NCBI GenBank assembly: GCA_964392615.1
Contig: CAYMRB010000277.1
Location: 1-13,608 of the forward strand
Length of the DNA stretch: 13,608 bases
Direction: 5' to 3'
Source: CAYMRB01 sp964392615
Lineage (GTDB): Bacteria > Planctomycetota > UBA8108
The translations under genes and the position numbers were made by a program. Shown in pieces: positions 6,619 to 13,608 of the stretch (the first letter of the stretch is position 1; each line of letters begins with the position of its first letter). The notes below the pieces were generated by a model. That model saw only the letters and a program-made list of their open reading frames with translations, did no database searches and was not told where the DNA came from.

Positions 6619-7371
6619 TCAGTCGGACGCCAACGCCTGCACGAACGCGCGAACGCGAGCCGCGTCCGTCGATTTCAGGTCGTACTCACCCGGCGGCGTA
6701 CCGGTGCCCATCCGGCAATCGGGGTTGCGATACAGCATGCCGCTCTCGCGGACGACGCTGGCGGTGAAGTGCGCCTCGCGCGCACCGGTGCGATCGATCA
6801 CCTCGCGGAGGTTGTGCTCGCGGATGCCGGCACCGGGAAGGATGGTCACGCGATCGCCGGCACGCTCGACGAGCTCGGCGATGAGCGGCATCCCGTCCGG
6901 GACGGAGCTCGCCTGTCCGGATGTCAGGATCCGGTCGACGCCGAGGTCGATGAGCGCCTCGAGCGATGCAAACGGATCTCGGGTCATGTCGAACGCGCGA
7001 TGGAATGTGACGCGCAGCGGGCGCGCGACATCGATCAGCTCGCGCGTGCGATCGACGTCGATCGTCCCGTCGGGGTTCAGGAGGCCGATCACGACACCGC
7101 CAGCCCCGACCTCGCGTATCGCAGCCACGTCGCCGCGCATGACATCGAATTCCGCCGAGGAGTACAGGAAGTCGCCGCCGCGCGGTCGGACGATGACCAT
7201 CACGTCGATCGAGCAGAGCTCGACGGCCGTCGCGACCGTGCCGATGCTGGGCGTGGTGCCGCCCTCGAGCAGGTTGGCGCAGAGCTCGACGCGGTGAGCG
7301 CCGCCTTCCTCGGCGGCGAGAGCTCCTTCGACGGAGTCGGTGCAGACTTCAAACAGGACGTCATACGGCAT
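6619..7371 (-). CDS. cutC: CutC family protein
   Basis: This 250-residue TIM-barrel protein has the usual CutC length. Recognisable segments are FEVCTDS (7-13), RVELCANLLEGGTTPS (27-42), VRPRGGDFLYS (61-71), GVVIGLL (92-98), VTFHRAFD (121-128), ILTSGQ (148-153) and LPGAGI (178-183). The family was named for copper homeostasis, but the biochemical role is unsettled, so copper handling is inherited annotation and not shown here. The ATG at 7371 gives the conserved start MPYDVLFEVC. A GTG at 7428 in the same frame would add 19 low-complexity residues and is less likely. No copper gene is nearby. The gene is divergent from the hydrolase gene at 7512, with 140 nt between starts. Confidence 0.93.
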   Translation of the reverse strand: MPYDVLFEVCTDSVEGALAAEEGGAHRVELCANLLEGGTTPSIGTVATAVELCSIDVMVIVRPRGGDFLYSSAEFDVMRGDVAAIREVGAGGVVIGLLNPDGTIDVDRTRELIDVARPLRVTFHRAFDMTRDPFASLEALIDLGVDRILTSGQASSVPDGMPLIAELVERAGDRVTILPGAGIREHNLREVIDRTGAREAHFTASVVRESGMLYRNPDCRMGTGTPPGEYDLKSTDAARVRAFVQALASD

Positions 7372-7511
7372 TACAATCGGACCCTGCGGATTCGGGGAGG
7401 GAGGTTCGACGCCGCGACGCGAGAACACCGTCGCGATCGAGTCTCACGATTCTGCCCGCGTTCCGCGTCCGTGTGAAGTCATCCGTCCAGCACGATCGTC
7501 GAGGTCCGTCC

Positions 7512-8984
7512 ATGCATCCGTTCACGCCCCGCCGTCGCCTCGTTCTCCTCGTCGCGTCCGCCGCGGTCCTCACTGTGAGCACGGCAGCTCTCCGCGCGGA
7601 GGAGCTCCCCACGCGCACGGCTCTCGACGACTACGTTGCGCGGGAAGATGCATCGTTCAGCTGGCGGCGCCTCGGGGCCGTTCGAGACGAGAGCGGCGTC
7701 GCGCACGTGCTCAAGATGACGTCGCAGACTTGGCGCGGTCCGGCGGAGGTGGATCGCACCGAGTGGAAGCATTGGCTGTCGGTGGTCGTGCCGAAGAACG
7801 CACGTCCGGGAACGGCGCTCCTCCTCATCGGGGGCGGCTCGAATCGCGGTGGACCGCCGACCAAGCCGGACGGCACGGCCGTGGCGATTGCTCGGGCGTC
7901 GGGATCGGTCGTTGCCTCGCTGCAGATGATCCCGAACCAACCGCTCGTCTTCAGCGACGATCCACACCGACGCAAGCGAGTCGAAGATGACCTGATCGCG
8001 TTCACATGGAACAAATACCTCGACACCGGCGATCCCGAGTGGGTGGCCCGTATGCCGATGGTCAAGGCGGCCGTGCGCGCGATGGATGCCGTGCAGGCGT
8101 TCCTCGCGACGGCCGACGGCGGCCGCCTCGACGTGAGGCGTTGGGTCGTGGCGGGCGGCTCGAAGCGCGGGTGGACGACGTGGCTGACCGGAGCGGTCGA
8201 CAAGCGCGTCGTCGCGATTCTGCCGATCGTCATCGACGTCGTGAACCTCGTTCCGTCGATGGACCACCACTTCGCCGCGTACGGCTTCTGGGCGCCGGCA
8301 GTCGGCGACTACGTGCGGAACGGCGTCATGGATCGGCGGTTCGAGCCGAACTACGACAAGCTCGTCCGCCTTGTCGACCCGTACTACTACCGGCATCGAT
8401 TGACGATTCCGAAGCTCGTACTCAACTCGGCGGGCGACCAGTTCTTCCTGCCTGACTCGTCGCGGTTCTACTTCGACGAGCTGCGTGGCGAGAAGCTCCT
8501 GCGCTACGTGCCGAACTCCGACCACTCACTGCGCGACTCGGACGCAGTGGAGAGCGTCGGCGCGTTCTTCTGGGCCATCGCGAACGATGTCTCCCGCCCG
8601 CGCTACACGTGGAAGTTCGAGGACGACGGGGCGATCCGGGTGCGTGCGAACGACGCCCCGCGCGAGGTGCGGCTGTGGCAGGCGACGAACCGGAAGGCCC
8701 GCGACTTCCGGCTGGAGGAGATCGGCGCGACGTACGAGAGCACCGTTCTCTCGAGGAGTCCCGACGGCTCGTGGGTGGCGCGGGTCGCGAAGCCGGCGAC
8801 CGGATACCGCGCGTTCTTCGTCGAGCTGACCTTCGACATCGGCGCACCGGTTCCGCTCAAGCTGAGCACTGCGGTGCGCGTGATTCCCGACGTGCTGCCG
8901 CACCTCGACACGCTCGAGGCACAGAAGCGCCGGCTCCGCGAGCGCGCAGCGAAGTCGTCGAAGGCCGCGCGCCCGACCGAATGA
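7512..8984 (+). CDS. PhoPQ-activated pathogenicity-related family alpha/beta hydrolase, exported
   Basis: This 490-residue protein resembles the PhoPQ_related family (Salmonella PqaA and relatives), which is common in planctomycetes outside any virulence setting. A signal peptide spans residues 1-29 (basic start, hydrophobic core, cut near LRA-E). The alpha/beta-hydrolase triad is visible: Ser217 in the nucleophile elbow GGSKRGW, Asp309 in NSAGDQFF and His338 in PNSDHSL. After residue about 365 there is a beta-rich C-terminal domain, then a charged tail (470-490). The GAGG at 7501-7504, 7 nt before the ATG at 7512, sets the start; a GTG at 7473 would place extra residues in front of the signal peptide. 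The substrate is unknown. Its TGA abuts the stop of the facing gene with no spacer. Confidence 0.92.
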   Translation: MHPFTPRRRLVLLVASAAVLTVSTAALRAEELPTRTALDDYVAREDASFSWRRLGAVRDESGVAHVLKMTSQTWRGPAEVDRTEWKHWLSVVVPKNARPGTALLLIGGGSNRGGPPTKPDGTAVAIARASGSVVASLQMIPNQPLVFSDDPHRRKRVEDDLIAFTWNKYLDTGDPEWVARMPMVKAAVRAMDAVQAFLATADGGRLDVRRWVVAGGSKRGWTTWLTGAVDKRVVAILPIVIDVVNLVPSMDHHFAAYGFWAPAVGDYVRNGVMDRRFEPNYDKLVRLVDPYYYRHRLTIPKLVLNSAGDQFFLPDSSRFYFDELRGEKLLRYVPNSDHSLRDSDAVESVGAFFWAIANDVSRPRYTWKFEDDGAIRVRANDAPREVRLWQATNRKARDFRLEEIGATYESTVLSRSPDGSWVARVAKPATGYRAFFVELTFDIGAPVPLKLSTAVRVIPDVLPHLDTLEAQKRRLRERAAKSSKAARPTE

Positions 8985-10490
8985 TCAGATCCGCCTCCTG
9001 CGGGGCTCGCCGAACTTGAAGCGCGTCTCGAACTTTCGCACGTGGATCTCTTTCGGCGCCTTGCGCGCACCGACAGCCCAGCGCAAGAGACCGTCTGCGG
9101 CTGCTCGCGGCGCGTTCTCGACGAGGACGACCTCGGCGCCGCGCCGCCACAGAATCGACGACGTGTCGCCGTCGCCCCATGTCACGACGGAGGCGCCGTC
9201 GTCCGTCGGCGCGACGACGTCTTTCCCGTGTCCGCGCTGAGCGAGGAGCGCCGTGGCGAACTCGGTGGCCTCGGAGTCGCTGTCCCAGACGGAGGCCCAA
9301 ACGAGGAGTGTCTCGTCCGCGTTCTCGCCGCGGCGGTAGACGTGATACAGGTCGCCATCCCAGCCGGCGGCTGCAGCGCGCGACTTCTTCCTGCCGACCG
9401 CCTTGCGCAGCAACACTTCGACGCCGAACTCGCCGACGCAGTTCGCCTTGACGAGCTTCCACTCACCGTTGAGCGGCACGCGGCCGACCGGCTGGATCGC
9501 GACCGGATCGTCGCGTTCTTCGCCGCGGTACTTCTCTGGGTGAATGATCTGCTCGGTGCTCAGCGGCGGCGAGCGGAACGCATCGTTCAGTGCGTCCCAG
9601 CGCCCGGACTTGGTCAGACGGCCGCAGAAGGTCATGCCGCCCATGTACGGGAAGATCAGCGATTCCTTGATGATCGGCGGTGCGCGCCGCATTGATCCGG
9701 TATTGCCGGCAGCGCCCATCGAGAGCGAGTTGAGCCCCTGCATCAGCGGATTCGTCACCGTGTCGGCGACCGCTCGCAGGGCGGCCGGCCCGCCTTGGTT
9801 GCCACCCATCATGTCCATCATCATGATGAGCATCGCCTCGCCCTCGACGACGGCCGTGTAGGCTAGCGTCAGGTCGTCGTCGTCCTCGATGGAGCGCTGC
9901 ATCGAGTAGAGGTCGAAGTGCTGATCGGCCAGCGCGTGACTCATCTCGTGCGAGAGGACCGCCTTCTGCTCCTGCGGATCGAACTTCGGCGCCGAGCTGC
10001 CGAAGAGGTCCCAGATCGATTTCTTCTTCTTCTCCGACTCGGCGGGCGGCTCCTCGCGGATCAGGTAGAGACGCTTCGTCTCGGGATTGTAGAAGCCCGC
10101 GACCTGCTCGGTCATCATGCCGACGATGATCTCGCGCAGGTCCAGATCGCTCGAGAAGAAGCCGAGTCGCGAGTAGGCGAGCCGGTCGGCGTCGATCTTC
10201 TCGTCGGGGTACTCCTCTTCGAGCGTCTTGACGAGAAACGCGCCGAGATCCTTGCGGTTCATGAACCGCGCGCGCACCGGCCAGCGAAACGGCTTGCCGC
10301 GCATGCGCGGGAGGCGGTCGAGGTACGCCTCGCGCCACGAATCGAGCGCCTCGACGTACTTCTTCGCCTTCGCGAACCGGTCGCCGCGACGGAAGAGCTC
10401 GGCGGCGTCGCGGGGAGCGTCCTGCGCCGAGAGCGGGAGCGCCGCGGGGCATGCGGCGATGATGAGGAGCAGAAAGAACGTTCTGAGCAT
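8985..10490 (-). CDS. Secreted HExxH zinc metallopeptidase-like protein
   Basis: This 501-residue exported protein has a signal peptide (1-23, cut near LSA-Q) and a short TPR-like helical pair (26-60). The peptidase core is centred on HEMSH (181-185, in VLSHEMSHALADQHF). Glu216 in VVEGEAM is a fitting third zinc ligand, which makes it gluzincin-like. A GFYNP segment (132-136) precedes the core, as in other bacterial proteins of this unnamed group. An acidic stretch EDDDD lies at 202-206, a Met-rich segment at 219-228 (MLIMMMDMMG), and the C-terminal half (about 340-490) looks like a beta-rich non-catalytic domain ending in RRRR. The ATG at 10490 is preceded by AAGGAA; the longer frame from 10655 would bury the signal peptide. 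It lies 88 nt downstream of the polyferredoxin gene in the same direction, with no clear terminator between them, so co-transcription is possible. The substrate is unknown. Confidence 0.8.
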   Translation of the reverse strand: MLRTFFLLLIIAACPAALPLSAQDAPRDAAELFRRGDRFAKAKKYVEALDSWREAYLDRLPRMRGKPFRWPVRARFMNRKDLGAFLVKTLEEEYPDEKIDADRLAYSRLGFFSSDLDLREIIVGMMTEQVAGFYNPETKRLYLIREEPPAESEKKKKSIWDLFGSSAPKFDPQEQKAVLSHEMSHALADQHFDLYSMQRSIEDDDDLTLAYTAVVEGEAMLIMMMDMMGGNQGGPAALRAVADTVTNPLMQGLNSLSMGAAGNTGSMRRAPPIIKESLIFPYMGGMTFCGRLTKSGRWDALNDAFRSPPLSTEQIIHPEKYRGEERDDPVAIQPVGRVPLNGEWKLVKANCVGEFGVEVLLRKAVGRKKSRAAAAGWDGDLYHVYRRGENADETLLVWASVWDSDSEATEFATALLAQRGHGKDVVAPTDDGASVVTWGDGDTSSILWRRGAEVVLVENAPRAAADGLLRWAVGARKAPKEIHVRKFETRFKFGEPRRRRI

Positions 10491-10578
10491 GGGGTTTCCT
10501 TCGGTTCGATTGAGCAGACCGCTTCGAACCAAGCTACCGCGTCGGAGGTCGTGCGTCCACGTCGGGATTGCGGGCGGC

Positions 10579-12363
10579 TCACGAGTCGTCGAAGTCCCAC
10601 GAATCGAGCCCCTCCAGGAGCTTCCGCTCCTCCGCGCGCCGCGCCTCGTCGGCATGGCGCTGGCGCTGGTCGCGCAGCTCGACGTAGCTTCCGGACCGTA
10701 TGCGGTCCTCGCGTCCCGGGCCCGCCAGAACCACGATCGCGGCGCGAGTCAGCAGGCCTTCGTGTCGGACCACGAGCCGGTGGCAGACGCTCTGGCAGAG
10801 CCCACAACCCACGCAGCGATCCGCCAGCACGACCGGCGACAGATAGCCGGTGCCCTCGAGCGGCATTCCGTCGCCGTCGACCTGTACGCCGACGCGTTCG
10901 AACTCGATCGCGTCGTAGCCGGCCGCTGTGCATTCGTCGACGCACTGCTGGCATTTCCGCGATCGGATCCACGGCAGACACGCGCTCTGGTCGACGACCG
11001 CGAGCCCCATGCGCGCGACCCGCTTCTCGCCGAGCGGCAGCGCGCGGATGGCGCCGGTCGGACACACCTGGCCGCAGTTATTGCAGCTGGGATCGCAGCC
11101 CGACCAGTCGGCCGCCACGCGTGGTGTCCACAGTCCCTCGAGGCCCTGCTGGAAGTCGAGGGGCTGCAGCACGTCGTTCGGACAAGCCCGAAAGCACTCG
11201 CCGCAGCGGATGCACAAGCGCAGGAAGTCGTCCTCCGGGACGCTCATCGGAGGACGCACGGGTAGCTCGGCGGCGCTCGCATCCTTCAGGTCAGCGCCGA
11301 GAAACCGACGGATCCCGAGGGCTGTTGCGACACCGAACGCGGTCGAGCCGAGGAAGCCGCGCCGCGATGGCGCGGTGCGAGATTCGTCGGACCTCGAGTG
11401 CGTTCGCACGTCCTCGCGACTCCACCGCTCTGCAAAACGGATCGCTCCCGTGGGGCACACGCCGCCGCAAGTCTGACAGAGCGTGCAGTCGAGCGTTCGC
11501 GTGCTGTAGTCCTCGCCGTGGATCGCGTCGAAAGGACAGATTCCGACGCATTTGTGGCAGTCGACGCAATCCGCCGCCACCTTGCGCTCCGTCGCGCGCA
11601 GCAAGTTGCAGAGCGAGAACACGGCTCCCGTCGGACACACGTGGCGACACCAGAATCGCGGGCGAAGAAGGCCGACCAGAAAGACGCCGAGGAAGAGCGC
11701 GACGGAGACCACCTGGCCGGCCGTGATCGGTGGAACCTGGTGCCAGCCCCGAAGGGCACCCGTCTGGATCGGGCCGAGGATGAAGAGCACGCCACGGGTG
11801 ACGACGGGAATCGCCGCGACGACAGCGGAGACCAGGAGGCCCGCCATGGCCGCGGCGAGCGTCACCGCGAGCACGTGGTACTTGAGGTGGACCCACCAGC
11901 CGTCTTTCGCCACGCGGAATCGCCGGACCCGCTTGCCGATCGTCGCGTCGAAGATGTCGATCAGCGTGCCGAGAGGGCACACGTAGCCGCAGAAGCCGCG
12001 CGGGATCAGGACTCCGACGAGCAGGATGACGCCGGCCCAGGTCAGGGACCAGACCCAGGACCGCGCCGCGATGGCCGTGGTGAAGCTGACGAGCGGATCG
12101 AGGGCGAGGAACGCCTCGGCCTCGACCGACTCCTTGTCGGCGAGTCCGTCCGCGTAGTGCGACGGCCACTCCGCAGTTTCGGCGGTTGGTGCGGCCGTGT
12201 ACGGCCAGCAGACGTAGAACAGGAGGACAGCGAACAGGACGAGGAACAACGCCTGGACCGATCGTCGGACCGGCGCGGCGCGCCAGGTCGGTCCGATCCG
12301 GCCCAGCCAGCGACGACCTCGGCCGGGATGCTTGACGACGGGGAGGAAGACGTCGAGTCGCAT
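10579..12363 (-). CDS. Membrane polyferredoxin, NapH-like part joined to a Tat-anchored NapG-like part
   Basis: This 594-residue iron-sulfur membrane protein resembles NapH and NosR C-terminal regions followed by NapG. Four membrane segments lie near 36-54, 104-120, 163-184 and 215-234. CGYVCP (125-130) and CRHVCP (239-244) follow segments 2 and 4, as in NapH. Two 4Fe-4S motifs follow: CVDCHKCVGICP (266-277) and CTLCQTCGGVCP (293-304). An internal Tat motif SRRGFLG (333-339) precedes a hydrophobic stretch (340-350). The C-terminal part carries further cluster motifs: CIRCGECFRACP (384-395), CX4CX2CX3CP (423-435), a CX8CX2CX3C group (462-478) and CVGCGLCQSVC (517-527). With the N-terminus inside, the first ferredoxin pair would be cytoplasmic and the last set periplasmic. 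This suggests electron transfer across the membrane, probably with the FMN protein encoded 1 nt upstream. Donor and acceptor are unknown. Confidence 0.9.
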   Translation of the reverse strand: MRLDVFLPVVKHPGRGRRWLGRIGPTWRAAPVRRSVQALFLVLFAVLLFYVCWPYTAAPTAETAEWPSHYADGLADKESVEAEAFLALDPLVSFTTAIAARSWVWSLTWAGVILLVGVLIPRGFCGYVCPLGTLIDIFDATIGKRVRRFRVAKDGWWVHLKYHVLAVTLAAAMAGLLVSAVVAAIPVVTRGVLFILGPIQTGALRGWHQVPPITAGQVVSVALFLGVFLVGLLRPRFWCRHVCPTGAVFSLCNLLRATERKVAADCVDCHKCVGICPFDAIHGEDYSTRTLDCTLCQTCGGVCPTGAIRFAERWSREDVRTHSRSDESRTAPSRRGFLGSTAFGVATALGIRRFLGADLKDASAAELPVRPPMSVPEDDFLRLCIRCGECFRACPNDVLQPLDFQQGLEGLWTPRVAADWSGCDPSCNNCGQVCPTGAIRALPLGEKRVARMGLAVVDQSACLPWIRSRKCQQCVDECTAAGYDAIEFERVGVQVDGDGMPLEGTGYLSPVVLADRCVGCGLCQSVCHRLVVRHEGLLTRAAIVVLAGPGREDRIRSGSYVELRDQRQRHADEARRAEERKLLEGLDSWDFDDS

Positions 12364-12364
12364 C

Positions 12365-13501
12365 CTATTCCACGGCGCGAGACAGCGCGCGGGCCGACGC
12401 GTTGACGATCGCTTCGGCCGTGATCGTGGCCCCTGTCGTGGCGTCGATGTCCTGGAGGCTCTGCTTCGCGACGATCTGGGCGGGGATGTCCGTGAGGGCC
12501 GCGTAGTACTGCTTGTCGAGGTGCTTCGTGATTCGAATCGATCGGATGCGGCCGTCTCCCACCGCGACCTCGACGCTCAGGTCGCCGTTGTACGACAAGC
12601 TCTTTCCCGCATACGTGCCGGCGGGCAGCGTCTTCGGGTCGAGAGCCTCGAAGACGCGGATCGTATCGCGGTTGATCCGCGCGCGTTCCTTGTTGCGCTT
12701 CAGGATGTCGTTGTCCTTCTCGGTGGGCAGCTCGAGCACCTTCGTGTAGTACGCGATGGCCTTGTCGTACAGGCCGTGTCGTCGACACGCGTCGCCGGCT
12801 CCCATGTAGGCGGCATCGGCGCGTCGCGAGCGGGCCGACGACTCCGCGAGCTTCAGCGCGCGTTCGAGATCGCCCATGTCGGACCACAACTTGATGACAC
12901 CGCCGTAGCGGGTCGAGTCGGTCTTGATCCTCGCGAGTTGCTCGCGTGCCAGCTCGATGTTGCCGAGCTTCCAATAGCAGTCGGCGAGACCGATGACGTG
13001 GTGCAGGTTCTGCCGGTCGATCTTGCGCAGCCAGTACGCGCCGCGGGCCCAATCCGCGAGCAGGTCATGGTAGCAGTGCGCCAGCGCCTCCGTCGCGCGG
13101 CGCCGTGGGCCGGAGCGATCTTTGTTCACCGCACGGACGTAGTGCATGAACTTCGTGCCCTGCTGCCAGCGACGCGGGTTCTCGTTGATGATGCTCCACA
13201 GATACTGGCCGACATTCTTGCGGGTGTCCCACGGCCCCTTCGGTTTCGGCCAGCTCAGGTCGAGCGTCTTCGGATAGTCGAGGCGCACCTCGGACCACCA
13301 GTCCGGACGTGACTTGCCGGCCTTCTCGACGAGCTCGAGAACCTCCTGGCGGGAGCGCGTGTCGCGTCGGTCCACCGGCTGTCTTCCCGTGGGGTCGCTG
13401 CGGCTCCCGTCGCGAGCCAGGGCCGTGCCGAGAAGCGTCAGGAGCGAGAGCGCGGCGAGATACGCCGGCCACGGCCGTCGCTTGCTTGTGCGAATCGTCA
13501 T
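12365..13501 (-). CDS. Exported TPR protein with a C-terminal covalent FMN-binding domain
   Basis: This 378-residue protein has a signal peptide (1-29, cut near ALA-R), a TPR-like helical region (about 135-260) and an FMN-binding domain (about 290-378). The domain is of the type found in NqrC, RnfG and NosR. Its signature DATTGATIT (353-361) is intact; in this family ApbE links FMN by phosphoester to the last Thr, here Thr361. The protein would act outside the cytoplasmic membrane as a flavin electron carrier, with TPRs mediating protein contacts. Its TAG is followed after one base by the ATG of the polyferredoxin gene, so the two are translationally coupled. No apbE gene is in the window. 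The Shine-Dalgarno before the ATG at 13501 is weak. Bases 13502-13575 show nothing further. Confidence 0.88.
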   Translation of the reverse strand: MTIRTSKRRPWPAYLAALSLLTLLGTALARDGSRSDPTGRQPVDRRDTRSRQEVLELVEKAGKSRPDWWSEVRLDYPKTLDLSWPKPKGPWDTRKNVGQYLWSIINENPRRWQQGTKFMHYVRAVNKDRSGPRRRATEALAHCYHDLLADWARGAYWLRKIDRQNLHHVIGLADCYWKLGNIELAREQLARIKTDSTRYGGVIKLWSDMGDLERALKLAESSARSRRADAAYMGAGDACRRHGLYDKAIAYYTKVLELPTEKDNDILKRNKERARINRDTIRVFEALDPKTLPAGTYAGKSLSYNGDLSVEVAVGDGRIRSIRITKHLDKQYYAALTDIPAQIVAKQSLQDIDATTGATITAEAIVNASARALSRAVE

Positions 13502-13575
13502 CAGAGCACCGCGGGTCGCCTGGGTGGACCGGCATCGTAGCCAGCGGGCGAAACGGCGACAAGACGGTCGTTCGT

Positions 13576-13605
13576 GTCGGAGTCGGAGTCGGAGTCGGAG
13601 TCGGG
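13576..13605 (+). repeat. Hexanucleotide tandem repeat (GTCGGA) at the window edge
   Basis: There are four perfect GTCGGA units (13576-13599) and a fifth ending in GGG (13600-13605). The array lies 75 nt upstream of the FMN protein gene and may be cut by the window end. A 6-base unit keeps frame, so it could belong to a coding sequence beyond the window (Ser-Glu or Val-Gly type repeats) or be a simple intergenic repeat. Confidence 0.8.
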
Positions 13606-13608
13606 ATC

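Noticed and set aside
7348..7377. TTCAAA and TACAAT on the plus strand as a promoter for the hydrolase at 7512
   Set aside because: The elements are 18 nt apart but weak, sit inside the start of cutC, and have no further support.
9918..11726. 602-codon open frame on the plus strand opposite the peptidase and polyferredoxin genes
   Set aside because: Arg/Pro/Ser-rich shadow with no motif. The minus strand carries complete domain signatures over the same bases.

Overview
The window is 13.6 kb of GC-rich, gene-dense bacterial chromosome. A Planctomycetota origin is the best guess. The main support is the dockerin-like pair of calcium loops in the first gene, written in the style common in large planctomycete genomes. 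The mix of neighbours (CutC, a PhoPQ-related hydrolase, a secreted metallopeptidase, flavin and iron-sulfur proteins) does not contradict this. The assignment is an inference, because the window has no rRNA or other marker gene. I see no transposase, integrase, phage gene, CRISPR array or tRNA.

Layout: (1) 64-1023 (+), a small secreted dockerin-like, Cys-rich protein. (2) 1036-3543 (-), a probable lipoprotein that joins a serine beta-lactamase/D,D-peptidase-type domain to a complete VanX-type D-Ala-D-Ala dipeptidase. (3) 3903-5045 (+), a short Rho helicase without the N-terminal helical domain. (4) 5079-6131 (-), a tRNA-dihydrouridine synthase. (5) 6157-6554 (-), a non-coding block in front of it with a consensus-like promoter, a run of strong hairpins, a 13-codon reading frame with a very long Shine-Dalgarno match, and a textbook intrinsic terminator ending 26 nt before the dus ATG. 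(6) 6619-7371 (-), CutC. (7) 7512-8984 (+), a PhoPQ-activated pathogenicity-related family hydrolase. (8) 8985-10490 (-), a secreted HExxH metallopeptidase. (9) 10579-13501 (-), two tightly coupled genes for an exported TPR plus FMN-binding protein and a membrane polyferredoxin. (10) A hexanucleotide tandem repeat at the right edge.

Most genes look like independent housekeeping or envelope functions. Two places form real units. The FMN-binding protein and the polyferredoxin (1 nt apart) look like a trans-envelope electron-transfer module: clusters are predicted on both faces of the membrane, and a covalent FMN carrier on the outside. The dus gene appears to be controlled by, or to lie directly behind, a roughly 360-nt structured RNA. 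That RNA is the best candidate here for something undescribed. Three convergent gene pairs meet with 0-33 nt between stop codons and no visible intrinsic terminator, so the elaborate terminator inside the dus leader stands out.
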